DNA from: Eunapius fragilis | Lineage: Eukaryota; Porifera; Demospongiae; Spongillida; Spongillidae | DNA: 64,000 bases | Reading direction: 5' to 3' | Assembly (NCBI GenBank): GCA_963681505.1 | Contig: OY811978.1 | Span: 6,370,586-6,434,585, forward strand | Part shown: one piece after another, positions 33,744 to 43,527 of the stretch | How positions within the stretch are numbered: position 1 is the first letter of the stretch | Layout of the letters: each line of letters opens with the position of its first letter | Position numbers and translations under genes: made by a program | Notes under the pieces: model-generated | Told to the model about the DNA's origin: nothing | Seen by the model: only the letters and a program-made list of their open reading frames with translations | The model's database searches: none

Positions 33744-34846
33744 ATGGAAGTGGTTCCTGATAATGTTATCCAACTGATCCTTGAAACTAAATTACACCAC
33801 ACCAAAGCCCATGAAGGTGCTGAGTGAGTTTTCATGTCCTTGCCTGCATGCATGGAATAATAGATAAAACGAAACGTAATTGAATGAATGCTGTCAACAC
33901 AGGTTTGGAACTCAAGATGTACATGTACTATTTACTTGACTTTGATATGTCCATTCTAGGCCAGATTCAGAATGGTAGGTCATATTCCGTATATAACACT
34001 GTTACACTATAAATTAGGTGTACGCATATTCCTTCCCAAGATGTATGATGTATTGTATCCTGTTTCATTGCATTCACACATGTGACATGCGTTCACACAC
34101 ATGCATTCACACACATAGTTAACTGCTAGAGTTACAAAAAATGTGACAAATTGCATGCATGGCTGATTTGGGGTTCGGTTTGAAAATACCCTAAGTGGCT
34201 TTACAATGTATATGTCCATGCAGCTTATAAGCAATATGCTGCAAACATTAGGAAAGAGTACATACACGTTCCTCTGTCAGACTACTGTCACAGAAGAGCT
34301 CAAGTGAGTTACTTTATTCTTTAATATCTCTAATGCAATATCGTATATAAATCATGATGCGAATAAACTGATGCTATGTTATGTAAGGTGTGGATGTGTG
34401 CATACATACACATCTGTGCTTATTGAGAGTGCACGGGACCTCACAAATATACCACCGTTTTTGAAAGATCTTCTGTTGATACATGTATGTAGACAAGTTT
34501 GGTTCAGATAAGACAAACGTTAGATCCGAGCCATATGCATACAGGTGTGTATAAACTTGTATGCCTAGTGCCACATGTGTATGGATTATGCCATGCTCTG
34601 TTGATAAGGTGTTTTCTATAGATGAGGTAATCCAAAAGCTGGTCTTCACTTGACCACATCAATTATTATTCATCCTCATATACAGTAACTTTCTTATTTT
34701 CCCATCTGTAGGTGCTGACAACATTTTTGGAATCCACAAAGATATTCTGTACAGATGAATTCTACAAAAGATATGAGCACTTGGCCAGAATCAATGTTCA
34801 GCAGGAGATATACTTGCTTATAGCCAGAACACAATTCCGAGTTTAG
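33744..34846 (+). CDS. HD-superfamily phosphohydrolase-like protein, C-terminal half
   Basis: Four exons: 33744 to about 33816, 33903-33974, 34224-34303 and 34712-34846 (TAG). They encode MEVVPDNVIQLILETKLHH, then LELKMYMYYLLDFDMSILGQ, AYKQYAANIRKEYIHVPLSD and a tail with VLTTFLESTKIFCTDEFYKR. The D-x-D-x-x-ILG, Y..Y....R.EY.HV and R...L..FL....IF blocks match the C-terminal region of the predicted metal-dependent HD phosphohydrolase family. The full family is about 200 residues and carries the metal-binding H...HD in the N-terminal half; that half is not found upstream. The first donor is uncertain: the stronger GA|GTGAGT does not keep frame, whereas G|GTGCTG does. Either upstream exons are missing or this is a truncated gene. 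Transposon debris lies directly upstream. Confidence 0.6.
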
Positions 34847-35124
34847 AACCTGCTTTTTGTCCTGTGTAATAATTTCTGCACAAGTTATACTAGTAACCAG
34901 GGACAGGGATGAGACATTATGCTGATCATTCTGTGTGAAGTGATGCACCATGTATACACATTTGCATCAAAACAGTTTCCTATAATGGACATGATATAGA
35001 ATCAACAAAAATATGCTTCCCATTCAAATTCAGGACCATATCATCCATTTAGAAAATGTGTGATGAGATGCATTCAGAACACTATAGGTCCCCGTGCAGA
35101 TTGTAATCCAGGCGATGGATTCGG

Positions 35125-35215
35125 AAGGTGAGATGGCAGAGCGGTAATGCATTTCGCTGTAAACGGAGTAAGGGAATACCCGATCGAGAGTTCAAACCTC
35201 TCTATATATCCAGAG
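35125..35215 (+). repeat. tRNA-like SINE head or tRNA pseudogene
   Basis: Box A-like TGGCAGAGCGGTAATGC (35134-35150) and box B-like GAGTTCAAACCTC (about 35188-35200) lie at tRNA-like spacing with a long variable-region-like insert. The anticodon stem pairs poorly and there is no intact acceptor stem, so this is not a functional tRNA. The following sequence could be a SINE body; no second copy was seen here. Confidence 0.4.
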
Positions 35216-35593
35216 AGCAGCTAGTTAATGTCCTGACCAACCTGCTATCCGTCATTAGCCATTTAGTATATGTTGTCATGCACATAACGAACACATAAAT
35301 CTTTATCACCAAGAGATAGACCCTGCATGTGAAGTATGGCCTTCATGGTATTAGGTCTCTTAAGAATTTATTTGGCTGCAGTTATATGGGGGGAACATAG
35401 CTCCTTGGCACACACGACATGCTATAATTCAGCCCTGGATGGTCCTTCATAACTGTCTTCACCACCCCAGTCCTCCTCAAAGTGGGTCTGAGTCATCTCT
35501 GAGGCTTGAGGGTTTGCACATCAGTGTATGCAATGTGATAGCCAGGTGTCCTTCCTTCCTAAGGTGTGCGTTCGGTGATTGATCCAAGCCGCT

Positions 35594-35645
35594 ACCACCA
35601 CCACCACCACCCCCACCCCCACCCCCCCCCCCACCACCACCACCA
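35594..35645. repeat. (CCA)n tract
   Basis: CCACCACCACC repeats interrupted by poly(C). Confidence 0.92.
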
Positions 35646-36291
35646 GCTTCTGCTCTGTGGCATATATTGAAGTGGATCCAGGTACATAGTCAAGGGATCA
35701 GTGTTGGAAAGAATATTGCATCAGAGGTTGGAGCAGTGATACTGTTTAGCCATAATAATAAAACATCTTATTCATAACTGAAAATACAGGGATATGGCTC
35801 AAGTGGTGAGTATAATTTCTTGATAATGAAACATACAGAATGCTCCAAGCTTATGAAAGCAGACTCTGGGCATCAATCCACCACATCTAGGCCTCAGGAC
35901 TGTAACAATAGAAGTCTTGATAAACAGATTTGGAGTATGGTGTAGATGCTCAACCCTTCAATTGGCACGCAGACATTCCACAGGGCTGCCTCGAATTAGA
36001 CATAATACCTAGCCTCAGAGATCATTATCTGGTCACCCTTATTATCAGTATTCAAGGGAGTTTGACAAAGGATTCAATGTGTACAAGAACCAAACTACCT
36101 TATACTGCTGATTCATATTATGTAGCATCCCAGAGCCTCAACAACTCATCAGGCTTCCTACAAATGATAGCCTTGAGAGGCTATTCAATCTTCCTTATTG
36201 TCCTAGCTGGAGCACTCTTAACTTGGAACTTCCATTTGTTGCTCAGCACATGATCCATTGGGAGGGGAATGGTACACAGGTGTTTTACCTG

Positions 36292-36427
36292 TGTAGCGGT
36301 CTCTGCCATCTCATATGTAGCAGCGGAAATACAACACTCCTATAATCCTGGTTACAGCAACTATATATAGGTTAATCACACGCATGCGCCTGGCACTCAT
36401 TAATATCAGTTCCCAATAACCGTTACA
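36292..36427 (-). repeat. 3' LTR of the gypsy element
   Basis: In element orientation it starts TGTAACGGTTATTGGG and ends AGACCGCTACA, so the tips TGTAACGG/CCGCTACA are near-inverted. It contains CTATATATAG. The upstream purine stretch (ACGAGGAGC) is a weak polypurine tract candidate. The left boundary is inferred from the TG...CA rule. Confidence 0.65.
36361..36370 (-). promoter_or_regulatory. TATA box in gypsy 3' LTR
   Basis: CTATATATAG, symmetric, about 47 bases before the 31-bp block that survives as 5' LTR. A start site ~30 bases after it would place the RNA 5' end close to the truncation point of the 5' LTR. Confidence 0.5.
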
Positions 36428-36461
36428 CAGCTCCTCGTTATCAGGGAGTGGGTCCACACAC

Positions 36462-39400
36462 TCATGTATCGTCGTCCGATTCCAAGTCAGGAAGGTTCAA
36501 TGGGTTCCCGTATCTGTCCGGCGGCCTTCTGTACCTTGTCGACCTCCGTAATACTGGTTCCGCCTCCTCGACAGATTCCTCTGTATCTCTGACCTGGTCT
36601 GCCTCCTCTGCCCGTCCCTCTTCCCCATCCGATTCACTCATTAAATGATCCCCGTCTTGTGGCTGTACTGCATTCCTTTCAGGATCTGTCATTACCCCTT
36701 GTCTATCTTGTCTATCCCCCCTCTCGCTGGATTCCTCTATAATATACTCCTCTTCCTCTTCTTCACGATGTGCATGTTCAGGGGTGCTCTCACCGCTGTC
36801 ATCTTCCCACTGTTTCTTTTGTTGAGGGAATTGACCTTGTTCCTCCTTAGTAGGGGCAGGCTTTAATCTGTTGAAATGAACAACATATTTTTTTCTAGAG
36901 TTAGAGCAGTCAATGATACGATAAACACACGGGCTAATCACTTTTGCTACCCTAAATGGCCCCCGCCATGGTCTGTGGAACTTCTTGCTCCTGTTCTATG
37001 GTACAGCCGGACTGTGGAGAAATACCAAATCATTTACACTGTATGACTTTCCGCGCGTGTTTAAATCGTAAACAGCCTTCTGGTGTTGCTGCTTTTTACT
37101 TGCATGTTTCAGAACCCATTGATAGCTCTGTTGCAGCCGTTCTATTAATGCGGTACCATACTCGTTCACTGACTGATATTCTGGAGTTGAAATATTGTAC
37201 AACAGGTCCTCAGGCAACCGAGGGTCACGACCGAACATTAGCTGGAACGGTGTAGTACCTGTGGTTTCATGAGCGCTTGTTCTATACGCAAACAAAAGCG
37301 ATGGTAAAAAAAGATCCCAGTCACGTTCCTCTTCCAGAACCGTCTTGCTCAACATTTCCAGTAGTGTTTTGTTAAATCGTTCTACCAACCCGTCTGACTG
37401 GGGGTGGTAGGGTGTTGTACGTGTTTTCCTCACTCCCAGCAAAATACAGACCTCTTTTACAAGTTTAGACTCGAAGTTCTTCCCCTGGTTGGTATGAATA
37501 TTGTCAGGTACCCCAAAGCGGCATATGAATTCGTTTACCAGTACCCTAGCAATAGATGTGGCCTCCATATCCCTTAGGAGAAAAGCTTCCTTCCATTTCG
37601 TAAAATAGTCGCCTATCACCAGTATATAGCGATGGCCAGGAGGGGTCTCAGGGAGGGGGCCCAAAATATCCATTGCCACGCGTTCAAGCGGCCTTTTAGC
37701 CAAACACGCTTCCATCGGTGCTCTTCCTTTCGGTGGCGACTTCCTGGAGTTACAGACTGCACATTCATGACATCACTTCTCAATATCCTTCCTCTGACCT
37801 GGCCAGTAGAATCGAGCACGAGCTTTCTCCAGAACTTTACGAGCTCCAAGATGCCCTCCCACCTGTGAGTTATGCAGACCTTGTAATACCTCAGAAACTA
37901 AATTCGCCGGCAGGACCAACTGCAAATGAGCGTGCAAACCATTACCTTCGACGTCTTTCCACTGTCTATACAACATGCCATCTTCAAGTAGCAAGAAGTT
38001 CCTCTGTACCCAAAGCGACTGCAATTTCCAATTAGCTTCAGTAGGACATGAAACAGGTAGCGACCCGGATGCCAGCCATTTAATCACCTCTCCCAAGTTC
38101 GGGTCTGCTTCTTGCATTTCTCGAAGCTCTACCTTCGTCCAAACCGGCAATACTTGTACCCCCGTGGACAGACACCCATAGCTAGTTTCCTCCATTTCTT
38201 CCGATACGAAGTCCAGACCACACTGTCTGCAGTTGCTACGAGATAGAGCGTCAGCATTACCATGCTGCTTACCAGGTCTGTGGTTGATTGTATACTGAAA
38301 CTCAGCCAGAGCTTCAAGCCAACGCGCCACCTGGCCCTCGGGTTCCTTGAAAGAATGCAGCCATTTTAGACAATGATGATCTGTACGAAGGTTGAACCGC
38401 CTTCCGTACAGATATGGTCTAAAGTGCTGAGCAGCCCACACCACAGCCAACAACTTGCGTCGTGTTGCGCAATACTTCCGTTCCGTTCTGGATAGGACCC
38501 TACTTGCGTAGGCAACCACTCGTACTTTCCCCTCCACGACTTGAGATAACACAGCTCCTATTCCATCCCCGCTAGCATCAGTGTCGAGAACAAACTCCAG
38601 GTTAAAATCAGGAAAGATCAGAACGGGAGAAGTCATCAGCTGCTTTTTGAGTTCAAAGAAGGCGTCATTGCAGCTATTGGACCATTCCCATTTTGTCCCA
38701 CTATTGGACAACGCATGCAATGGAGCAGCGATTTGTGCAAAGTTCTTGATAAACCGTCGATAACAGGAGGCTAATCCAAGAAAACACTTCAGTTTTCTAA
38801 CGTCATTGGGTACTGGCCAGTCTGCAACACACTGGATCTTATCAGGGTCGGTTTTGATTCCTTCTTTACACACCACGTGCCCAAGATATTTCACACTGGA
38901 CTGGAATAAATGACACTTGCTTGGTTTCATTTTCAACCCTGCATATTTAAGACGCAAGCATACTGCTCTGAGACGCTCCAGGTGTTCTTCCGCTGTCGTA
39001 CTGAACACGTCTAAATATACCAAGCATGTGGACCAGAGCAGGCCTGCTAATACGTGCTCCATCAAACGTTGGAACGTGGCGGGCGCATTGCAAAGCCCGA
39101 AAGGCATCACTCGGAATTGGAATAATCCATGCGGTGTTACGAAAGCTGTTTTCTCCTTGTCCTCAGGCTTAACCTCTACTTGCCAATAGCCAGATGCCAA
39201 ATCCAATGTTGAAAAATAACGAGCTTGCCCAAGCGCATCCAGAGTATCGTCTATTCTGGGCAACGGTTGTGCGTCTTTACGGGTTACGTCATTAAGTTTA
39301 CGGAAATCAACACAAAATCTTGTTGACCCATCCCGTTTTTTAGCAAGAACAATAGGTGCCGCCCACGGACTGCTACTAGGCTCTATGACTCCCCGAGACA

Positions 39401-39878
39401 ACATGGAATCAAGTAACTTACGGACTTCATCCCTTCGGTGGTAGGGAAGTCTACGTGGTTGTTGGCGAATTGGGGTAGCTCCTTGTGTATCTATTCCATG
39501 GTATACCAAACTCGTCCGACCAAAGTCATCATTGTTTTCGGCAAAACTGCTCTCGAACTCTGCTAACAGGCGCATAGCGGCATCCTTCTGGGTTGTAGAT
39601 AAGTCCTGTGCCCCAGCAAGCATCTTCTCTGCCCATTTCATATCTCGGCTTCTCGCAGTTCGCGGAGGATGGTTCATCATGTTCTTTCCGGCCTCCCGCC
39701 ATTCACAGACATCGACAACTGGTTTCAGGACCCCGACTTTCTCGTTCTTATGCACTGTCACCGGCCCTGAATTGAGGTTAAGGATTTTAACAATGGTATG
39801 GTCCGAGTTTGCCTTTGTCAGGGAGTGGGCGACCAGCAAGGTCATTAAATTTCGACAGTGGCTCCATGATGACATCAC
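36462..39878 (-). pseudogene. pol: gypsy pol: RT, RNase H, integrase (disabled)
   Basis: From 39878 to 37773 one frame holds reverse transcriptase (DLASGYWQVEV, FQFRVMPFGLCNAPATFQRL), RNase H (TDASGDGIGAVLSQ, TDHHCLKWLH) and the integrase His pair. In RT the active-site stretch reads VYLDVFST, so the second Asp of the usual YxDD is missing, apparently through a 9-bp deletion around 39006-39011. A TGA at 37773-37775 interrupts the integrase zinc finger just before its Cys pair (CHECAVC). The core reads MDILGPLPET, then IHTNQGKNFE, where Asn (37488-37490) replaces the second catalytic Asp, then GLVERFN with the Glu intact. A TAG at 36996-36998 precedes the GPF motif. The last 159 codons end in an acidic tail and a basic RRSTRYRRPPDRYG stretch. 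Confidence 0.9.
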
Positions 39879-41335
39879 ATGACACGGTGGTGTCCCCCCT
39901 ATGCACCGTCACAGGTAATCGTATAAGGCACGAGGCAGGAATCACCGTAGTCTCCAGCAAACTCACAAAACACAATTGTATGTCACCCCCATTGTTGCTG
40001 TCTGATGCACACATTGTTACTGTCTGGTCACCTGCTAACAATACCTGGTGTTGTAAGTCAATTATACAATTGTGCTGACAGAGAAAATCGGCACCCAAAA
40101 GACAGTCGTGGGTGAGTTGTCTAGCCACTAACACCATATGCTTTTTGGCCAGTCCTCCCAACTCAATAAGTAATTCCACCTGTCCCAATACATCAAGTGT
40201 TTCACCATTAGCTACCACCACTGCCCTAGCAGGCTCTTCCAGTGGAGCACTTCCATTTGGAGATGAGCCCAGTTCCTTCCACATCTTCTCCCCAACCAAC
40301 GTCACCCCCGATCCCGTATCCACCAGCATTGGAGTCTTGCGGCCGGAAATACACCCATTAACTATTAACGCAGAACTTACAGCTGCCGTTCCCGCCGGAC
40401 TCTGCTTCCTTCGTCGTGTACAGACGCGTTTTGTATGTCCCGCCTGTCCACACGTCCAGCACACTATTCTCCTTCTTCCTTGCCCCCTGAACGGTTGTGG
40501 TTCTCCAACATGAAGGTTGCCCAGTTCCTTTCTCAATTTATCAGTCAGCTCCGAGAGCCGTTTTATTTCCTTCTCGGACTCATCCAGCTGCTTGGATATG
40601 TCCTCTGCTCCTCGACCCGACGGCCTCTTCATTCTTTGCGCAGCCAAAGCCATCGTGTTCCTGTCCCTTTCACTCGGCTCCAACGCCTCCGCGACAGCTA
40701 TCCGTTCCTTCTGCAACGTCCTCTGAGTCGCTTCAATCATCTCCCACTGGCAAGCCAACCGCACAGCCTCGTCCAAGGACTCGGGGTCCTCCCGCATAAG
40801 CTTCAGCTGCATGGACGAGGAACGTAAACCCTGGATAAACTGACGTCTTACCACTTCCAAGCGCTGCTCCCCATTCCACTGAGGGTAGGCCTTATCCGCG
40901 AGAAACCGCAGCGCGCCAACGAATTAACTCCATCAGTTTCTCCCCAGACGACTGCACCCGCTGTTGAAACCTGCATTGAGACTCCAATTCATTACCTTCT
41001 GGGTCATACTGCCTGCGCAGGCACTGTACGATTTCATCATAGTCGGTCGAGTCAGCTAGCCCTTGCTGTACTACGATTCGGAAAGGCTCGTCCTCCAGCA
41101 ATGGAAGCAGCTCGCTAGTCCGCTCCTCATCTGAAATTTTTGCCTCAAGTACATACCTCTCGAACCTTTTAATCCATAGCGCGAAGTCAGCTTTCTCCGT
41201 GAACCGCGCCGGTGGTCGCAGACTCATTCGGACCGCTCGGTGAGTGACCACACTCCCCGTGGGATGACTTTGCACGTCCTCAGTATCCTGGGGCGTGATC
41301 CCACTCCTGACACCATTTGTAGCGGTCTCTGCCAT
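39787..41335 (-). pseudogene. gag: gypsy gag and protease (frameshifted)
   Basis: The gag frame opens at an ATG inside the LTR remnant (MAETATNGVRSG, 41335) and reads through the primer-binding site. Capsid-like sequence (FTEKADFALWIKRFERYV) continues to about 40910, where a frame change is needed to enter LRFLADKAYPQWNG. Downstream are a coiled-coil-like KQLDESEKEIKRLSELTDK, a CCHC zinc knuckle (CWTCGQAGHTKRVC) and an aspartic protease (MLVDTGSGVTLVG, LLGADFL). The protease frame ends at 39787, and pol starts in another frame, with the crossover near 39845. Whether that second shift was once programmed cannot be told from one copy. Confidence 0.88.
41298..41315 (-). other. Primer-binding site (tRNA-Leu type)
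   Basis: Plus-strand ATCCCACTCCTGACACCA lies two bases from the LTR end. It equals the expected 3' end of a tRNA ending in CCA and resembles metazoan tRNA-Leu (CAG) with one difference I can recall. It supports the LTR boundary at 41318. Confidence 0.75.
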
Positions 41336-41348
41336 CTCATATGTAGCA
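41318..41348 (-). repeat. Truncated 5' LTR (31 bp)
   Basis: Identical to the last 31 bp of the 3' LTR. The U3 part, including the TATA box, is absent, and the sequence switches abruptly to the duplicated exon at 41349. Confidence 0.85.
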
Positions 41349-41488
41349 ACTTGCAACATTCGTTGAGACGAGAAGGCCTCCACGTCCCTTCGTTACCAAA
41401 CCCCACGGGTCGGATACTCTCTACGTGTTAAGTGCGGTTCTATTCTCCTCCACAAGCATTCCGCCAGAGGCTTACATATGGATAGGAC

Positions 41489-42313
41489 CATAGATAGTTT
41501 AGAGATGGATTGGAAGCGCATCACGTGAGCCATTAAGACTACGCGCGCACTCCGTGATCGCGCGAATCACACCTTTCTAGAGGGCAAATCGAGGCAAAAG
41601 TCGGCAAACTGTGCCATACTGATTTTTGGTGGACATTCCTCATCGCCTATTTGAACGTTAAGTGTTCTGTAAGGTATTGACCTTAAAATAGCCACTGTTC
41701 GTACTACGCGCGCTTCGTACCGATAATTTCACCACTGTTGTGTGCTTATGTACCTTTTGTGAGAAACGGGTGAGTCTCCAAAGGTTTATTATGTTTTCTA
41801 TGCTTATAGAGGTCATTTCTCTAGGAGGGATTTTTTTTAGTTTTGTTTTATCTTCATCCGATCGTGTGTGACACCGTCATATAGTAGTTGAGGGCATAAA
41901 TTAGTATACCTCGTGCATGTACCTGTTTACGAGCCATCCTAAGTGGTTTTGTAATTCTACGAACCAATCCTAAGTGTTCAGTGAAAGCTCCAGGAGGGAC
42001 TTTTTAAATAGTACTTGGTTTTCTTAATACGCTGCCTCAAACAACGCGGATTTTTGTGATTTATGTACGAGGTTTTTAATTTTCAACAGCGCTTCTCGAC
42101 GATGGAGTCTGAACCTTAAAGCCATCGTCAGCTAACACATTTTCAACAGCTCTTTTCATTATTTCGTCGGGTTTTGTCATTGCCTCAGCCATAGATTTAG
42201 TATCTGAAGTACACGCAACTATCTATGCTCACAGCATACCAGCAGATCACGGAGTGTAGGTGATAATTCGTGACAATTAACCGTGCTTCCAATCCATCTC
42301 TAAACTATCTATG
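41489..42313. mobile_element. 825-bp MITE with 29-bp TIRs and 7-bp TSD
   Basis: Begins CATAGATAGTTTAGAGATGG and ends with its exact complement; the inverted identity runs 29 bases. It is flanked on both sides by ATAGGAC. The unoccupied site is visible in the intact gene (complement of 28139-28145), where ATAGGAC occurs once, proving the insertion and the 7-bp duplication. An 8-bp duplication with one shared base is a possible alternative. The interior has no long open frame, so it is non-autonomous. Superfamily not assigned. Confidence 0.93.
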
Positions 42314-42635
42314 ATAGGACTCGGTCGTTGGAGCGATATTCAACTAGAAACAAACGAGTGAGGTCTTCGTAACCAACTTGCTCTGTTTCGTGGACGTAGT
42401 GCGCACACTCTTCAGGAGTGAGGACGGAATGAAGCAGAAAGCATCTGGATCCAGGGACATTAAGCTCCTCCCTCGTAATATCCGGAGGCAAATAGCACGC
42501 CTCTATGGTAGGACAGTCTTTAACCGTTCTAAAGTTCTTCTGAGCTGTCGTAAGCATCGGACGAATCACAACCTTTGGATCTTTTCCGTTGCGAGGTATT
42601 ATCAGAGGTTCGGGAGTTGTTTTGATCACTTCCAT

Positions 42636-42653
42636 CATAGATAGTTATCTATG
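42636..42653. mobile_element. 18-bp palindrome made of MITE tips
   Basis: CATAGATAGTTATCTATG is inserted between CTTCCAT and GTTCC, where the intact gene reads CTTCCATTTGTTCC. The palindrome equals the two outer ends of the 825-bp MITE joined head to head. It may be an extreme internal deletion or an end-joining product of that family. Confidence 0.75.
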
Positions 42654-42671
42654 GTTCCTTTGGCTGAGCCA

Positions 42672-42765
42672 GCAGGGGCGGATCCAGGATTTTGGTCTGA
42701 TAAATATATTCACAACTGGGTGAGGGTACATTAGGGGGCGTGCCCCTACCGTGACAGCATGCACA
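42672..42765. repeat. Dispersed repeat R3, copy 2 (inverted)
   Basis: CAGGGGCGGATCCAGGATTT through CCGTGACAG, part of the duplicated segment and shorter than copy 1: the GAAGCCCCAG end is missing. Confidence 0.8.
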
Positions 42766-43161
42766 CGGCTGTTTGCGGCCATACATTTTGTGGACACTAT
42801 TGAAATGATTACGTAGTGCCTTAGCAACGCCCCATGACAACCCCAAGGTAGAACAAAAACACAAACAGGTTGGTTATTGTCGCCATTTGAAAACACGAAA
42901 TAAAGCCAGCATCTTTGTTCTATTTCATCCTGGTACAATTTCGTTGCCACGGCGCGTTATAGTTCGTGAAAGCGGGTAACTCTCGATGTACCTCTCCTGT
43001 TGGAAGCGAATTATCTATGTTCCCAACCGATAGAAAGTCGAAACCAAAGCTGAATCTTCAAGGAGTTAGAAGGTACTACTTTATAGTTGTATTTGCTAAA
43101 AGCCAACCTTTTTTTTGCCAGTGATTTTTAATACCAAAGTTACGCGAGAATAGCGATCATG

Positions 43162-43512
43162 TCATTGCTTGATTCGCTTGGTAGGAGGAGGGATCGCTGC
43201 CACATTTTGTGGAGCCACGGAGAGGAGATACTCCTTTACCATTAGCACCAATTGCTGAACCTTGTCAGGTACTGAGTGGTACGTCCTTTGTAGACTGTTG
43301 AACCTTGCATGTATGGATTCAGCCCCCTGTTCTCCCAGGAGGCCAAATCCAACATGCGTTTTCCTGGCCCATGGCACTGTGTGCTCTTCAAGCATGTGCA
43401 TTTTAACTGGTATGGAGGAGTCAGGCAATGAAGACCTGAAGTCCTCCATAAAGTGTGCTATTAGAGTTTCTGTTGATACATTGTACAATGTACATATTAC
43501 AGGCAGTATCAT
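43162..43512 (-). CDS. Mobile-element protein fragment (KMHMLEEHTV family), copy 2
   Basis: Open minus-strand frame of 116 codons: KMHMLEEHTVPWARKTHVGF, LLGEQGAESIHARFNSLQRT, then PDKVQQLVLMVKEYLL and a basic tail KRIKQ. The EEH..P......GFG..GEQGAESIHARFN pattern occurs, in my recollection, at the C-terminus of a repeated transposon-encoded protein in sponges and cnidarians. Most of the protein is missing upstream, so this is probably the last exon or a truncated copy. A decayed sister copy is at 31685-31985. Confidence 0.5.
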   Translation of the reverse strand: MILPVICTLYNVSTETLIAHFMEDFRSSLPDSSIPVKMHMLEEHTVPWARKTHVGFGLLGEQGAESIHARFNSLQRTYHSVPDKVQQLVLMVKEYLLSVAPQNVAAIPPPTKRIKQ

Positions 43513-43527
43513 TTTGAATACATTTAT

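Larger units (their letters stand above)
36292..41348 (-). mobile_element. Degenerate Ty3/gypsy LTR retrotransposon
   Basis: A ~5-kb minus-strand element in the order LTR remnant, primer-binding site, gag, protease, reverse transcriptase, RNase H, integrase, C-terminal tail, 3' LTR. The order (integrase after RNase H) and the GPF motif in the integrase C-terminus place it in Ty3/gypsy (Metaviridae-like). The 3' LTR is about 136 bp with TGTAACGG...CCGCTACA ends and a TATA box; the 5' LTR is only its last 31 bp. Flanking pentamers are ACCTG on the left and ACTTG on the right, a possible 5-bp target duplication with one mismatch. At least six lesions make it inactive: two frameshifts, two stops and two catalytic-site changes. 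Confidence 0.92.
41349..42770 (-). pseudogene. Inverted partial copy of oxygenase gene exon 1
   Basis: Minus-strand sequence reproduces 27692-28286: part of the R3 repeat, the start codon region and exon 1 nearly to its end (DITREELNVPGSRCFLLHSV; CLWRRIEPHLTRREVICIRP). It differs by a few substitutions (I to V, D to E, P to L). It is split by the MITE at 41489-42313 and by an 18-bp palindrome at 42636-42653, and stops 12 bases short of the exon 1 donor, exactly at the gypsy LTR remnant. Because it contains sequence upstream of the ATG it was copied from DNA or an unspliced/UTR-containing RNA. The oxygenase active-site exons are absent, so it is non-functional. Confidence 0.9.

Noticed and set aside
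35125..35215. Functional tRNA gene
   Set aside because: Boxes A and B are present, but the anticodon stem and acceptor stem do not pair.
36292..41348. A gypsy family with genuine 31-bp LTRs
   Set aside because: The sequence beyond the 31 bp in the 3' copy has a TATA box and a TGTAACGG tip matching the CCGCTACA end, so the LTR is ~136 bp and the 5' copy is truncated.
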